NCBI GenBank assembly: GCA_964579295.1
Contig: CAZOGK010000012.1
Location: 1-64,000 of the forward strand
DNA length: 64,000 bases
From: JAAYYY01 sp964579295
Lineage (GTDB): Bacteria; Chloroflexota; Anaerolineae; Promineifilales; Promineifilaceae
Reading direction: 5' to 3'
Part shown: positions 15,886 through 23,981 of the stretch, piece after piece
Layout of the letters: the number at the start of each line of letters is the position of its first letter
How positions within the stretch are numbered: position 1 is the stretch's first letter
Translations under genes and position numbers: made by a program
The notes under the pieces: model-generated
Database searches by the model: none
What the model was told of the DNA's origin: nothing
Seen by the model: only the letters and a program-made list of their open reading frames with translations

Positions 15886-17175
15886 ATGGCAATTCAAGTA
15901 GTGATGCCCGAGATGGGCGAGGGTGTGATCGAAGGTACCATCAGCCAGTGGCTCAAGCAGGAAGGCGAGCCGGTGGAGGAATTCGAGCCGATCCTGGAAA
16001 TCGAGACCGATAAAGTGACCACCGAGGCCACCGCGGAAGCGGCAGGCACCCTGCTCAAGATATACGTGCCGCAGGGCCAGACGGTGCCGGTGGGCGCGGT
16101 GCTGGCTTTGATTGGCGAGCCGGGCGAAGCCGTACCGGACGACCCGGCCGCGCTGGAGAGCGGTGACGAGGAGCTGGCCGAGCCCGCCGCCGCCCGCAGC
16201 AACGGCGGGCGTGCCCGCGAGCAAGCCCCGGCGCCGGCTGCAGCGGAACCATTTGCTGGCTGGGCCAGCCCGGTCGTCAAGCGTATCGCCGCCGAGCATG
16301 ACGTCGACCTCAACCGCGTCGCGGGCAGCGGGCGCGACGGCCGCATCACGAAAAAAGATATTCTCGCCTATCTGGAAACGCGCGAGGCGGAGCCCGCCGG
16401 CCGCGAAGCGGCGCGCGCAGAGCCGGCGCAGCGCGCCGTTGCCCCGGCGCGCGAGACAGCGCCGACGCCAGCGCCGCCGGTAGTGCAGCTACCCGTGGGG
16501 GAAAGCGAGCTGCTGCCGCACAGCAACATGCGCCGCCGCATCGCCGAGCACATGGTCATGAGCAAGCACACAAGCCCGCACGTGACTACCGTCTTCGAAG
16601 CCGATTTTTCGCGTGTGGCCGCGCACCGGGCCGCCCATAAGGACGCCTTTGCCCGCCAGGGCGTGCGTCTGACCTTCACACCCTATGTCATCGCCGCCAC
16701 GGCCCAGGCGCTGCGCGACCATCCGCGCGTCAACAGCAGCTGGCGCGACGATGGGCTGCTGCAGCACCAGGCCATCAACATCGGCATGGCGACGGCGCTG
16801 GACGATGGCCTGATTGTGCCCGTCATCAAGAACGCCGATCACTACAACCTGCTGGGCCTGGCGCGGCAGGTGAACGACCTGGCCGAACGGGCGCGCAACA
16901 ACCAGCTCATGCCGGCCGAGGTCCAGGGCGGCACCTTCAGCATCACCAACCACGGCACCAGCGGCAGCCTGTTCGCCACGCCGATCATCAACCAGCCGCA
17001 AATCGGCATTCTCGGCGTGGGCGTCATCGAAAAGCGCGTCAAAGTGATTAACGATGCCCTTGCCATCCGGCCCATGGCCTATCTCAGCTTCGCCTTTGAC
17101 CACCGCGTTCTGGACGGCGCTACCGCCGACTATTTTGTAGCCCGCGTCAAGGAGCTGATCGAGAACTGGGAGTAA
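15886..17175 (+). CDS. Dihydrolipoamide acyltransferase (E2), partner of the fused E1
   Basis: A 429-residue E2 with one lipoyl domain (lysine K43 in E-T-D-K-V-T), an Ala/Pro/Glu-rich linker, and a peripheral subunit-binding domain (S-P-V-V-K-R-I-A-A-E-H.. and G-S-G-R-D-G-R-I-T-K-K-D) near residues 125-165. A second flexible linker and a catalytic acyltransferase domain (about 205-429) ending in F-D-H-R-V-L-D-G-A with the active-site histidine complete it. It transfers the acyl group made by E1 to coenzyme A. It lies 16 nt after the E1 gene and is clearly co-transcribed with it. A compact hairpin follows the stop codon directly, before the NUDIX gene. Confidence 0.93.
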   Translation: MAIQVVMPEMGEGVIEGTISQWLKQEGEPVEEFEPILEIETDKVTTEATAEAAGTLLKIYVPQGQTVPVGAVLALIGEPGEAVPDDPAALESGDEELAEPAAARSNGGRAREQAPAPAAAEPFAGWASPVVKRIAAEHDVDLNRVAGSGRDGRITKKDILAYLETREAEPAGREAARAEPAQRAVAPARETAPTPAPPVVQLPVGESELLPHSNMRRRIAEHMVMSKHTSPHVTTVFEADFSRVAAHRAAHKDAFARQGVRLTFTPYVIAATAQALRDHPRVNSSWRDDGLLQHQAINIGMATALDDGLIVPVIKNADHYNLLGLARQVNDLAERARNNQLMPAEVQGGTFSITNHGTSGSLFATPIINQPQIGILGVGVIEKRVKVINDALAIRPMAYLSFAFDHRVLDGATADYFVARVKELIENWE

Positions 17176-17194
17176 GCGCCGCAGATTGCGGCGC
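17176..17194 (+). promoter_or_regulatory. Intercistronic hairpin between E2 and NUDIX genes
   Basis: A perfect 8-bp stem GCGCCGCA/TGCGGCGC with a 3-nt loop begins right after the E2 stop codon and ends 5 nt before the NUDIX ATG. There is no U-tract, so termination is unlikely. Control of mRNA stability or of reinitiation is possible. Confidence 0.6.
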
Positions 17195-17199
17195 GACTG

Positions 17200-17700
17200 A
17201 TGCCCGCCTACCGTAAAGACGTTTTCTGCTCCTACTGTGGGCAGCCGTTTGCCGTTGGGCAGGCATGGCCCCGCCTTTGCGCCAACTGTGGCCAGATCAG
17301 CTACCGCAATCCGCTGCCGGTTAGCGTTGTCCTCGTGCCGGTAGATGGCGGCCTGCTCGCCGTGCGCCGCGCCCACGCACCGGGATACGGCAGGCTGGCC
17401 CTACCCGGCGGCTTTGTCGAGCTGCCGGAATCGTGGCAGGAGGCGGGCGCCCGCGAGCTGCGCGAAGAAACAGGCGTGGAGATCGGTCCGGAAAGCTTGG
17501 CCGTCTATCGCGTCTACAGTGCGCCGGACGGCACGCTACTCATCTTCGCCCTCGCTCCACCCCTTTCAGAAGCAGATTTGCCCCCATTTTCGCCCACGGC
17601 AGAGGCCAGCGAGCGCGTCATCGTGACTGCGCCTGTCGAGCTGGCCTTTTCCCTGCACACGCGCGTGGTCGGGGAGTACTTCGCGGAACAGAACAAATAA
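17200..17700 (+). CDS. NUDIX hydrolase with N-terminal zinc ribbon
   Basis: A 166-residue protein. A C-S-Y-C-G..C-A-N-C-G zinc ribbon (residues 10-30) precedes a NUDIX domain whose box reads G-G-F-V-E-L..R-E-L-R-E-E-T-G-V-E-I-G (about residues 70-92). The family hydrolyses nucleoside diphosphates linked to another moiety. Zinc-ribbon members include NADH pyrophosphatase NudC and ADP-ribose-type enzymes. The protein is shorter than NudC and lacks its full N-terminal domain, so the substrate is open. There is no Shine-Dalgarno site; the start is 5 nt after the hairpin that follows the E2 gene, so translation may depend on coupling. Confidence 0.85.
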   Translation: MPAYRKDVFCSYCGQPFAVGQAWPRLCANCGQISYRNPLPVSVVLVPVDGGLLAVRRAHAPGYGRLALPGGFVELPESWQEAGARELREETGVEIGPESLAVYRVYSAPDGTLLIFALAPPLSEADLPPFSPTAEASERVIVTAPVELAFSLHTRVVGEYFAEQNK

Positions 17701-17737
17701 ATCGCACCTGACGCGCGAGCCTCTCCATCTGACCATC

Positions 17738-18391
17738 TCAGCTCCCCAGCTTCCCCCAAAGCGGATGCAACTCCGGTATCGTCCAGTTCGCATCAGGCAC
17801 CCAGTTTACCCAACTCGCGTCGAATGGTTCGACCCGCTGCTCGAGCTTGTGAAGAACGACCTCTTTAGATTTCGCGATCTGTTCGGCCAAAGGCGCTGTA
17901 ATGAATCCTCTGCGAACGGCGTCTTCGTATTCAGCAGCATCCTTCCATCTTAGCCCGTAGTCTGGACTGACAACTAGGTCGAGTTCGAGATCGAGCGTAT
18001 CGAAACCAATCGGAGAGCGCTGAAAGGGCAATTCGAAGTTAACGTACCAGCCGAGAAACTCATCACTATCGTGATCCCAGACGATAGCGATGGAGTAGTA
18101 GCTGTCAGGTTCCAGAAAGGTCAAGAATCGCTTCTCCTGCCATATCCAATCGACCATCTCCCACGGTGGGTTTTCCTGCTCATCCCATCGGGACCGACTG
18201 TTGTCTCTAGTCTTGGAATACTTACGCGCGATGAGGCCAGCTGGAAACTTGCAGCGAGTGCCAGGCACCAGCAGAAGCAGAGTGCGCGCGACCGAATCAC
18301 TGACAACTAACGACGGGCGAACAAGCCATACCTGCTTGTTGGCTATGCCGCGATGCATAACATGATCCCCAGCTTTCCAGAGACCTGTCAT
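17738..18391 (-). CDS. DUF402 (FomD/Ntdp-like) protein
   Basis: A 217-residue cytoplasmic protein. The central part, G-W-Y-V-N-F-E-L-P-F then D-L-E-L-D-L-V-V-S-P-D, matches the DUF402 family of small metal-dependent phosphatases/hydrolases acting on nucleoside di- or triphosphates or nucleotide-linked metabolites (Ntdp, FomD). The aspartates of this stretch are the expected metal ligands. The gene is noticeably lower in GC and less alanine-rich than its neighbours and lacks the long antisense open frames seen elsewhere, suggesting later acquisition. The ATG has GAGG 7 nt upstream. It lies 9 nt downstream of trmH in the same direction and is likely co-transcribed. The substrate is unknown. Confidence 0.75.
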   Translation of the reverse strand: MTGLWKAGDHVMHRGIANKQVWLVRPSLVVSDSVARTLLLLVPGTRCKFPAGLIARKYSKTRDNSRSRWDEQENPPWEMVDWIWQEKRFLTFLEPDSYYSIAIVWDHDSDEFLGWYVNFELPFQRSPIGFDTLDLELDLVVSPDYGLRWKDAAEYEDAVRRGFITAPLAEQIAKSKEVVLHKLEQRVEPFDASWVNWVPDANWTIPELHPLWGKLGS

Positions 18392-18400
18392 GGCACTACC

Positions 18401-19198
18401 TCACTGGCGCCGCCGCAGCTCGTACAGCAGCAACCCCGCCGCCACGGCCAGGTTGAGGGAAGAGGCCGTACCCTGCATCGGGATAGCAATCGCCAGGTCG
18501 GCCCGCGCCAGGGCCTCCGCCGGCAGCCCTTCTCCCTCGCTGCCCAGCAGCAGCAGCGCCGGAAAGCGGTAGTCGGCTTCCCAGAAGCTGTGCGGCGCGC
18601 GCGCCGAGGTGGCTACGGTGCACAGCGCGTGTTCCTCCGCCCAGGCCCACAGCGGGGCCATCGTCTCCACCTGGGCCATGGGGACGCGGAAGAGCGCGCC
18701 CATGCTGGCCTTCACAGCCGCGGGGTGGAACGGGTCGGTCGTCTGCCCGACGAGGATCAGGCCGGCAGCGCCCATGCCATCCATCGTGCGCACAATGGCG
18801 CCCAGGTTGCCCGGGTCGCCGGTGTCGTGGGCGGCGACGAAGATGGCGTCCGCCGTCACAGGGAGGTCGGTCAGCGCGCGCAGGCGGGCGCCGACGATGG
18901 CGCCCAGCCCGGTCGGATTGTCGCGCTGGGAAAAGGAGCTAAAAAGCTCGCCGCTGACGGCCGCGGCCGCGCCGCCCGCCGCTTCATAACGGTGGATGGT
19001 CGCCCAGGCCACCTCGCTGGTCAATAGCTCCGGCGCATAGACCAGCAGATCCACCGGCGCGCCCTGCTCCAGCGCCGCCAGTGTGACGCGGATACCCTCC
19101 ACAAAGAAGGCGCCTTCTTCCTGGCGGCGCTTCTTGCGCGCCAGACGGCGGATACGTTTGGCGAGCGGGTTCTGGTGGCTGGTGATCAGCGGCGCCAT
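18401..19198 (-). CDS. TrmH/SpoU-family RNA 2'-O-methyltransferase
   Basis: A 265-residue SPOUT methyltransferase. An N-terminal substrate-binding domain (S-H-Q-N-P-L-A-K-R-I.. and F-F-V-E-G) precedes a knotted catalytic domain with the three classical motifs. These are N-L-G-A-I-V-R-T with its arginine, L-L-L-G-S-E-G-E-G-L, and the C-terminal I-P-M-Q-G-T-A-S-S-L-N-L-A-V-A-A. It methylates ribose 2'-OH in tRNA or 23S rRNA using S-adenosylmethionine; which base cannot be told. The ATG at 19198 follows the U-tract of the lon terminator with no ribosome site. A GTG at 19225, inside the hairpin, is the alternative start. Confidence 0.87.
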   Translation of the reverse strand: MAPLITSHQNPLAKRIRRLARKKRRQEEGAFFVEGIRVTLAALEQGAPVDLLVYAPELLTSEVAWATIHRYEAAGGAAAAVSGELFSSFSQRDNPTGLGAIVGARLRALTDLPVTADAIFVAAHDTGDPGNLGAIVRTMDGMGAAGLILVGQTTDPFHPAAVKASMGALFRVPMAQVETMAPLWAWAEEHALCTVATSARAPHSFWEADYRFPALLLLGSEGEGLPAEALARADLAIAIPMQGTASSLNLAVAAGLLLYELRRRQ

Positions 19199-19201
19199 AA
19201 G

Positions 19202-19228
19202 AAAAAGAGTGGGCGGCTGGCCCACTCT
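19202..19228 (-). terminator. Intrinsic terminator of lon, abutting trmH
   Basis: A 9-bp stem AGAGTGGGC/GCCCACTCT with a 5-nt loop begins 7 nt after the lon stop. On the minus strand it is followed by TTTTTC, and the trmH ATG comes 3 nt after that. Confidence 0.8.
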
Positions 19229-19235
19229 CTCACGC

Positions 19236-21728
19236 TCAGGCCGGAGGCGGCGTCGTCGAGGATTGAACCGGCAGCGACGTCACCTTGCGCTTGGTCTTGT
19301 TCTTGGGCGGCGCCGGCAGCAAGGCCACGTCCAGCACCTGGCCCATGCGCTCGGCCAGGACGAACTTAAGCCCTTTGCGCAGGCGCGCCGGGATTTCGTT
19401 CAGGTCGTTCTGGTTCTTCTTGGGCATGACGAAGGTTGAGACGCCGGCGCGGCGGGCCGCCAGCGCCTTCTCGCGGATGCCGCCCACGGCCAGCACGCGC
19501 CCGCGCAGGGTAATCTCGCCGGTCATGCTCACGTCACGGCGGATGGGTCGTCCGGTAAAGGCGGAGATGAGCGCCGTCGCCAGCGCCACGCCCGCCGAGG
19601 GGCCATCTTTGGGCACGGCCCCTTCGGGCACGTGGATATGCACGTCTACGCTCTCAAACAGGTCGTCCGCAAGGCCAAGCTGTTTCGCCTGGCTGCGCGT
19701 GTAGCTAAGCGCCGCCTGCGCGCTCTCCTGCATCACGTCGCCAAGCTGGCCCGTCAGCGTGAGCTGCCCCTTGCCCGGCATCAGATTGACCTCGATGAAC
19801 ATCGTGTCGCCGCCGGCCGAGGTCCAGGCCACGCCGGTCGCCACGCCTACCTCATCTTCCTCGCGCAGCATATCCACGGCGAACTGAGGCGGGCCAACTA
19901 GCTCGATGATCTGCTTGGCGCGCAGCCGCCGCGGATAAGGCCGCCCTTCGGCTACCTTGCGCGCAATCTTGCGGCAGGCCTTGGCGATCTCGCGCTCCAG
20001 GTTACGCACGCCCGACTCGTACGTGTATTCCCGGATGAGCAGCTGCAGCGCCTGGTCGTCCAGGCGCACGCCGGAATCGTCAAGGCCGTGGCGGTGCATC
20101 TGGCGCGGGATGAGGAACTGGCGCGCGATCTCGATTTTCTCCTCTTCCAGGTAGCCAGGGAACTCGATGACCTCCATACGGTCTAGCAGGGCCGGCGGGA
20201 TCGGGTCCAGGAAGTTGGCCGTGGCGACGAAGAGGATCTGGGAAAGGTCGTAGTCCAGGTCGAGATAGTGGTCCGAGAACGCGTGGTTCTGCTCCGGGTC
20301 CAGCACTTCCAGCAGCGCCGCCGCCGGGTCGCCGCGGAAGTCTTGGCCCAGCTTATCGATCTCGTCGAGCATAAAGAGCGGGTTGATGGTGCCGGCGCGG
20401 CGCATTGCCTGGATGATGCGGCCGGGCAAAGCGCCGATATAGGTGCGGCGGTGACCGCGGATTTCCGCCTCGTCGCGCACGCCGCCGAGGCTGACGCGCA
20501 GGAACTCGCGGCCCAGCGCCGAGGCGATGGAACGGCCCAGCGATGTCTTACCCGTTCCCGGCGGCCCCACGAAGCAGAGGATGGGCGTGCGCATATCCTT
20601 AGGGGCGATCTTCTTGACGGCAATGAACTCGAGAATACGGTCCTTGACCTTCTCCAGCCCATAATGGTCGTTGTCCAGCACCTGGGCCGCATGGCGCACG
20701 TCGAGATTCTCTGTGGACAATTCAGTCCACGGCAGCTCCATGATCCAGTCGAGGTAGGTGCGGATAATGCCAACTTCCGGCGACATGGGCGGCATGCTTG
20801 CCAGCCGCGCAAGCTCGCGTTCGGCTTTGGCGCGCGCCTCGGCCGGCAGCTCTTTCTCCTCGAGCGCCTGCCGCAGCTCTTCCAGCTCCTGGGCAAAGAT
20901 ATCGGTCTCGCCCAGCTCGCCCTGGATCACGCGCATCTGCTCGCGCAGGAAATGCTCGCGCTGCGAACGGTCCATCTCTTCCTGCACCCGTGCCTGGATC
21001 TGGTCTTCCAGCTGCAGCACTTCCAGCTCGCGCGTAAGCACGCTGTTTACCTTGTGCAGGCGCGCCACCGGATCCAGCATTTCCAGGATTTCCTGGCGCA
21101 CCGGCAGCGGGAAGTTCATCGTGGAAGCAATAAAGTCGGCCAGCCAACCGGGCTCGTCCACGTTGAGGGCAAAGGTATAGGCCTCTTCGGGCAGCCCATG
21201 GTTGAGATCGACCACCTTTTCAAAGACGCCGACCACGGCGCGCATGAGCGCTTCGGTGGTCAGCCCCCACTGCTCATCCTCGTAAAGCGGTTGGGCGCGC
21301 ACGCGGATGTACGGCTCCCACTGCACATATTCGAGAATGCGCACGCGACGCCGGCCCTGCGCCAGCAGACTGGTGGTGTTATCCGGCATGCGCAGGGTCC
21401 GGCCGATGGCGATCTCCGTGCCAATCTCGTAGATCTCGCCTTCCTGCGGGTGGTGCACTTCACTGTCGCGCTGGGCGGCCACCACGAGATGCTCGCCGTG
21501 CGCCGCGGCCGCCTGCACGGCCGCCAGCGAACGGTCACGGCCCACAAAGAGGGGCATGACCATCTGCGGGAAAAGAACCATGTCGCGCAGGGGAACAAGG
21601 GGACATTCGATGATTGCGTCCCGCCCTTCTTCGCCCGGCACCTCTTCGTCGTCAAAGTCGAAGAGGTCGTCGTCAAAACCAAAGCCCCCCAGAAAATCGG
21701 GGTACTGCCAAAAATCGTCGTCGGGCAT
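19236..21728 (-). CDS. lon: ATP-dependent protease Lon
   Basis: An 830-residue cytoplasmic AAA+ serine protease degrading misfolded and regulatory proteins. An acidic N-terminal extension of about 40 residues precedes the LON substrate-binding domain (C-P-L-V-P-L-R-D-M-V-L-F-P). The coiled region and AAA+ domain follow, with Walker A G-P-P-G-T-G-K-T (K394), then the protease domain with the Ser-Lys dyad S711 (K-D-G-P-S-A-G) and K754 (I-R-E-K). The 43-residue spacing is as in E. coli Lon. I prefer the ATG at 21728 with AAGG upstream; an ATG at 21752 is possible and would overlap folC. The C terminus carries a 25-residue basic, then Ser/Thr/Pro-rich tail. Confidence 0.95.
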   Translation of the reverse strand: MPDDDFWQYPDFLGGFGFDDDLFDFDDEEVPGEEGRDAIIECPLVPLRDMVLFPQMVMPLFVGRDRSLAAVQAAAAHGEHLVVAAQRDSEVHHPQEGEIYEIGTEIAIGRTLRMPDNTTSLLAQGRRRVRILEYVQWEPYIRVRAQPLYEDEQWGLTTEALMRAVVGVFEKVVDLNHGLPEEAYTFALNVDEPGWLADFIASTMNFPLPVRQEILEMLDPVARLHKVNSVLTRELEVLQLEDQIQARVQEEMDRSQREHFLREQMRVIQGELGETDIFAQELEELRQALEEKELPAEARAKAERELARLASMPPMSPEVGIIRTYLDWIMELPWTELSTENLDVRHAAQVLDNDHYGLEKVKDRILEFIAVKKIAPKDMRTPILCFVGPPGTGKTSLGRSIASALGREFLRVSLGGVRDEAEIRGHRRTYIGALPGRIIQAMRRAGTINPLFMLDEIDKLGQDFRGDPAAALLEVLDPEQNHAFSDHYLDLDYDLSQILFVATANFLDPIPPALLDRMEVIEFPGYLEEEKIEIARQFLIPRQMHRHGLDDSGVRLDDQALQLLIREYTYESGVRNLEREIAKACRKIARKVAEGRPYPRRLRAKQIIELVGPPQFAVDMLREEDEVGVATGVAWTSAGGDTMFIEVNLMPGKGQLTLTGQLGDVMQESAQAALSYTRSQAKQLGLADDLFESVDVHIHVPEGAVPKDGPSAGVALATALISAFTGRPIRRDVSMTGEITLRGRVLAVGGIREKALAARRAGVSTFVMPKKNQNDLNEIPARLRKGLKFVLAERMGQVLDVALLPAPPKNKTKRKVTSLPVQSSTTPPPA

Positions 21729-21729
21729 T

Positions 21730-23127
21730 CTAAACCTTATCCCGGGACGCATTGGAGGCGCCCCAACCAGTCATTTGTCGTTCCGATTGTAGTTTTTCCC
21801 AGCAATTTAGCAAGTCACCGGCGACGAAGAGCGAGCCGGTGACACAGATTAGATCCTCGGGCGCGGCGGCCTCCCAGGCGGCCGTAAAGGCAGCACAGAC
21901 GGCAGGAAACGGCCGCGCCGCACAGCCCAGGACCGCCGCCGCAGCGGCAACCTCAGCCGCGGTCGCCGCCCGTGGGTTGTCGGCCTGCGTCGCCAACACG
22001 GCATCGGCGATGGCGACCAGCGGCTGCAGCACGCCCTGGATCTCCTTGTCGGCCGTGGCCCCGACTACCAGCCAGAGCTTGCCGCCCGGATGCAGCATGC
22101 GCAAGGTCGCCGCCAGATGCCGCGCCGCCTGCGGTGTGTGCGCGCCGTCTACGACCACGGCCGGCGCCGCGTGCAGCAGCTGCATCCGGCCCGGCCAATC
22201 AACGCCGGCCAACCCCTCGCGCATGGCTGCCGCCGCGAGCGCCGGAAAATGACGGCGCACGGTGGCCAGCGCCGCCAGCGCCACCAGGGCATTTTCCTGC
22301 TGGTGGGCGCCCAACAGCCGCAGCGTGAAGCTGCTGCCGGCAGGGATGACGCCCGGGTCGGCCGAGCGCGTCACCGTCAGCTGCTGGCTGCCTGCCAGCG
22401 TAGCAGGCGCCAGCGCTTTCGCCTGCCAGTCGCGCCCGGCCAGGATCAGGGGCGCGCCGTGTGCTGCGGCGATAGCTTCCAGCCGGGCCAGCGCCTCCGG
22501 CTCTTGCGGCGCGCTGACCACTGGGACGCCGGGCTTGATGATGCCCCCCTTCTCCGCGGCGACCTCTGCCAGGCTGTTGCCCAGCAGCGCCGTATGCTCC
22601 AGCTCGAGGCGAGTGATGACAGAGACCAGCGGCCGCAGCACGTTGGTCGCGTCGAGGCGCCCGCCGAGGCCCACCTCGACCACGGCAACGTCAACCGCCT
22701 GCTCGGCAAAATAGAGGAAGCCCAGCGCCGTCACCAGCTCAAACCAGGTGATGCCCGGCACGGCGGGCGCCACGTCGCGCAGCCGCTCTGCCAGCGCCGC
22801 CACTCGCTGCGGCGGGATCAGGCCCGCAGGGTCGTCGGGCGCCAGCACGCGGATGCGCTCGCGGAAGTCCTGTAGATGCGGCGAGGTATAGAGGCCGACG
22901 CGCAGCCCGGCGGCGCGCAGAGCCGCGGCGCACATGGCAGCTACCGAGCCCTTGCCCTTGCTGCCGGCGATATGGATGCTGGGAAACTTCTGTTGGGGAT
23001 CGCCCAATAGCCGCAGCAGCCGCGCCGGCCGGCCGGGGTCCATTTTCTCCGGCGCATACTGGTCGGCCATCTTCTTTTCGTAGTTGACGTAGTTGCTCAG
23101 AAAGGCGAGCGCTTCTTCGTATAACAT
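21730..23127 (-). CDS. folC: Folylpolyglutamate synthase / dihydrofolate synthase
   Basis: A 465-residue Mur-ligase-fold enzyme that adds glutamate to dihydropteroate and/or folates, with ATP. It shows Y-x-E-A-L-A-F-L at the N terminus, the P-loop H-I-A-G-S-K-G-K-G-S-V (about residue 55), S-P-H-L near 85, the metal-binding G-L-G-G-R-L-D-A-T-N near 155, and V-D-G-A-H-T-P in the C-terminal Rossmann domain. I start at the ATG at 23127, where family homology begins; the open frame extends 18 codons upstream. It ends 1 nt before the preferred lon start, and the lon promoter appears to lie within its last 60 bp. Confidence 0.92.
   Translation of the reverse strand: MLYEEALAFLSNYVNYEKKMADQYAPEKMDPGRPARLLRLLGDPQQKFPSIHIAGSKGKGSVAAMCAAALRAAGLRVGLYTSPHLQDFRERIRVLAPDDPAGLIPPQRVAALAERLRDVAPAVPGITWFELVTALGFLYFAEQAVDVAVVEVGLGGRLDATNVLRPLVSVITRLELEHTALLGNSLAEVAAEKGGIIKPGVPVVSAPQEPEALARLEAIAAAHGAPLILAGRDWQAKALAPATLAGSQQLTVTRSADPGVIPAGSSFTLRLLGAHQQENALVALAALATVRRHFPALAAAAMREGLAGVDWPGRMQLLHAAPAVVVDGAHTPQAARHLAATLRMLHPGGKLWLVVGATADKEIQGVLQPLVAIADAVLATQADNPRAATAAEVAAAAAVLGCAARPFPAVCAAFTAAWEAAAPEDLICVTGSLFVAGDLLNCWEKLQSERQMTGWGASNASRDKV
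21786..21813 (-). promoter_or_regulatory. Probable lon promoter inside the folC 3' end
   Basis: Minus-strand TTGCTA, a 16-nt spacer and TACAAT lie about 58-85 nt upstream of the preferred lon start. This would let lon be transcribed independently of folC. No heat-shock (HrcA or CIRCE) element is visible. Confidence 0.45.
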
Positions 23128-23213
23128 GGCAGCCGCCGATTCTAGCATAAGCAGATAGCGGACGTAAGCGGCACCCCCCATTTCTCATGTAGGCGCGACC
23201 GCATGCGGGGCCG

Positions 23214-23219
23214 TATACT
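23214..23219 (+). promoter_or_regulatory. -10 box of a probable leaderless promoter for the DUF72 gene
   Basis: TATACT ends 8 nt before the GTG start at 23228, leaving no room for a Shine-Dalgarno site. The -35 is weak. Confidence 0.5.
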
Positions 23220-23227
23220 CGGGGCCC

Positions 23228-23959
23228 GTGGCGACCTGGATCGGGACCAGCGGCTGGAGCTACGATCACTGGCACGGCGTGCTCTACCCGCAAGGCGCGC
23301 CGGCCCGCGAGCGCCTGCAATACTACGTGCAAGCCTTTGACACGGTGGAGCTGAACGCCAGCTATTACCGCTGGCCGGCCGAACGCACCTTTGCCGGCTG
23401 GCAGCGGCGGCTGCCGCCCGGCTTCCTGCTAACGGTGAAGGCGCCGCGCGGCCTGACGCACTTCAGCCGCCTCTACAAACCGGAGCGCTGGCTGGAGCGG
23501 ATGCGGCGCGGCCTGGAGCTGCTGGGCAATAAGCGTGGCATCCTGCTGGTGCAGTTGCCGCCGAGCATGGCCTATGACCACGCCCGGCTCGACTATTTTC
23601 TGGCGCAGGTGGCGCCCTGGCAGCGCACGGCGGTCGAGTTCCGCCATGCAAGCTGGCACCGTGAGGAGACCTTTACCCTGCTCGAGCAGCATGCGGCCGC
23701 CTACTGTGTCATGAGCGGCGCCAACCTGCCCTGCATCCTGCGGGCCACGGCGCACCTTGTCTACGTGCGCCTGCATGGTCCGGACCCGCACCATCTCTAT
23801 GGCGGCTCCTACACAGACGGCAATTTGCGCTGGTGGGCGGAGCGTATCCGCGAATGGCAGCAGCAGGGCCGCGATGTGTTTGCCTACTTCAACAACGACG
23901 GCGGCGGCAACGCCGTGCGCAATGCCCGGACGCTGCGCCGTTTTCTGGGCCAGATTTGA
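23228..23959 (+). CDS. DUF72 (YecE-like) family protein
   Basis: A 243-residue protein of the widespread DUF72/YecE family with a predicted TIM-barrel fold. The N-terminal W-I-G-T-S-G-W-S-Y-D-H-W and the E-L-N-A-S-Y-Y-R-W-P stretch near residue 40 are the family's hallmark. So are F-x-L-T-V-K-A-P-R-x-L-T-H (residues 65-78) and Y-V-R-L-H-G-P near 185. The biochemical role is not established, although the barrel resembles metal-dependent nucleases or isomerases. The GTG start lies 8 nt after a -10 element. The nth gene begins 22 nt after its stop on the same strand, so a shared transcript with DNA repair is plausible. Confidence 0.88.
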   Translation: MATWIGTSGWSYDHWHGVLYPQGAPARERLQYYVQAFDTVELNASYYRWPAERTFAGWQRRLPPGFLLTVKAPRGLTHFSRLYKPERWLERMRRGLELLGNKRGILLVQLPPSMAYDHARLDYFLAQVAPWQRTAVEFRHASWHREETFTLLEQHAAAYCVMSGANLPCILRATAHLVYVRLHGPDPHHLYGGSYTDGNLRWWAERIREWQQQGRDVFAYFNNDGGGNAVRNARTLRRFLGQI

Positions 23960-23981
23960 TGTTAACGCCTTTCTAGGAACA

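Noticed and set aside
20268..21842. A 524-codon open frame antisense to lon
   Set aside because: It mirrors a gene with all Lon catalytic motifs. Long antisense frames are expected at this GC content and codon bias, and its translation has no recognisable domain.
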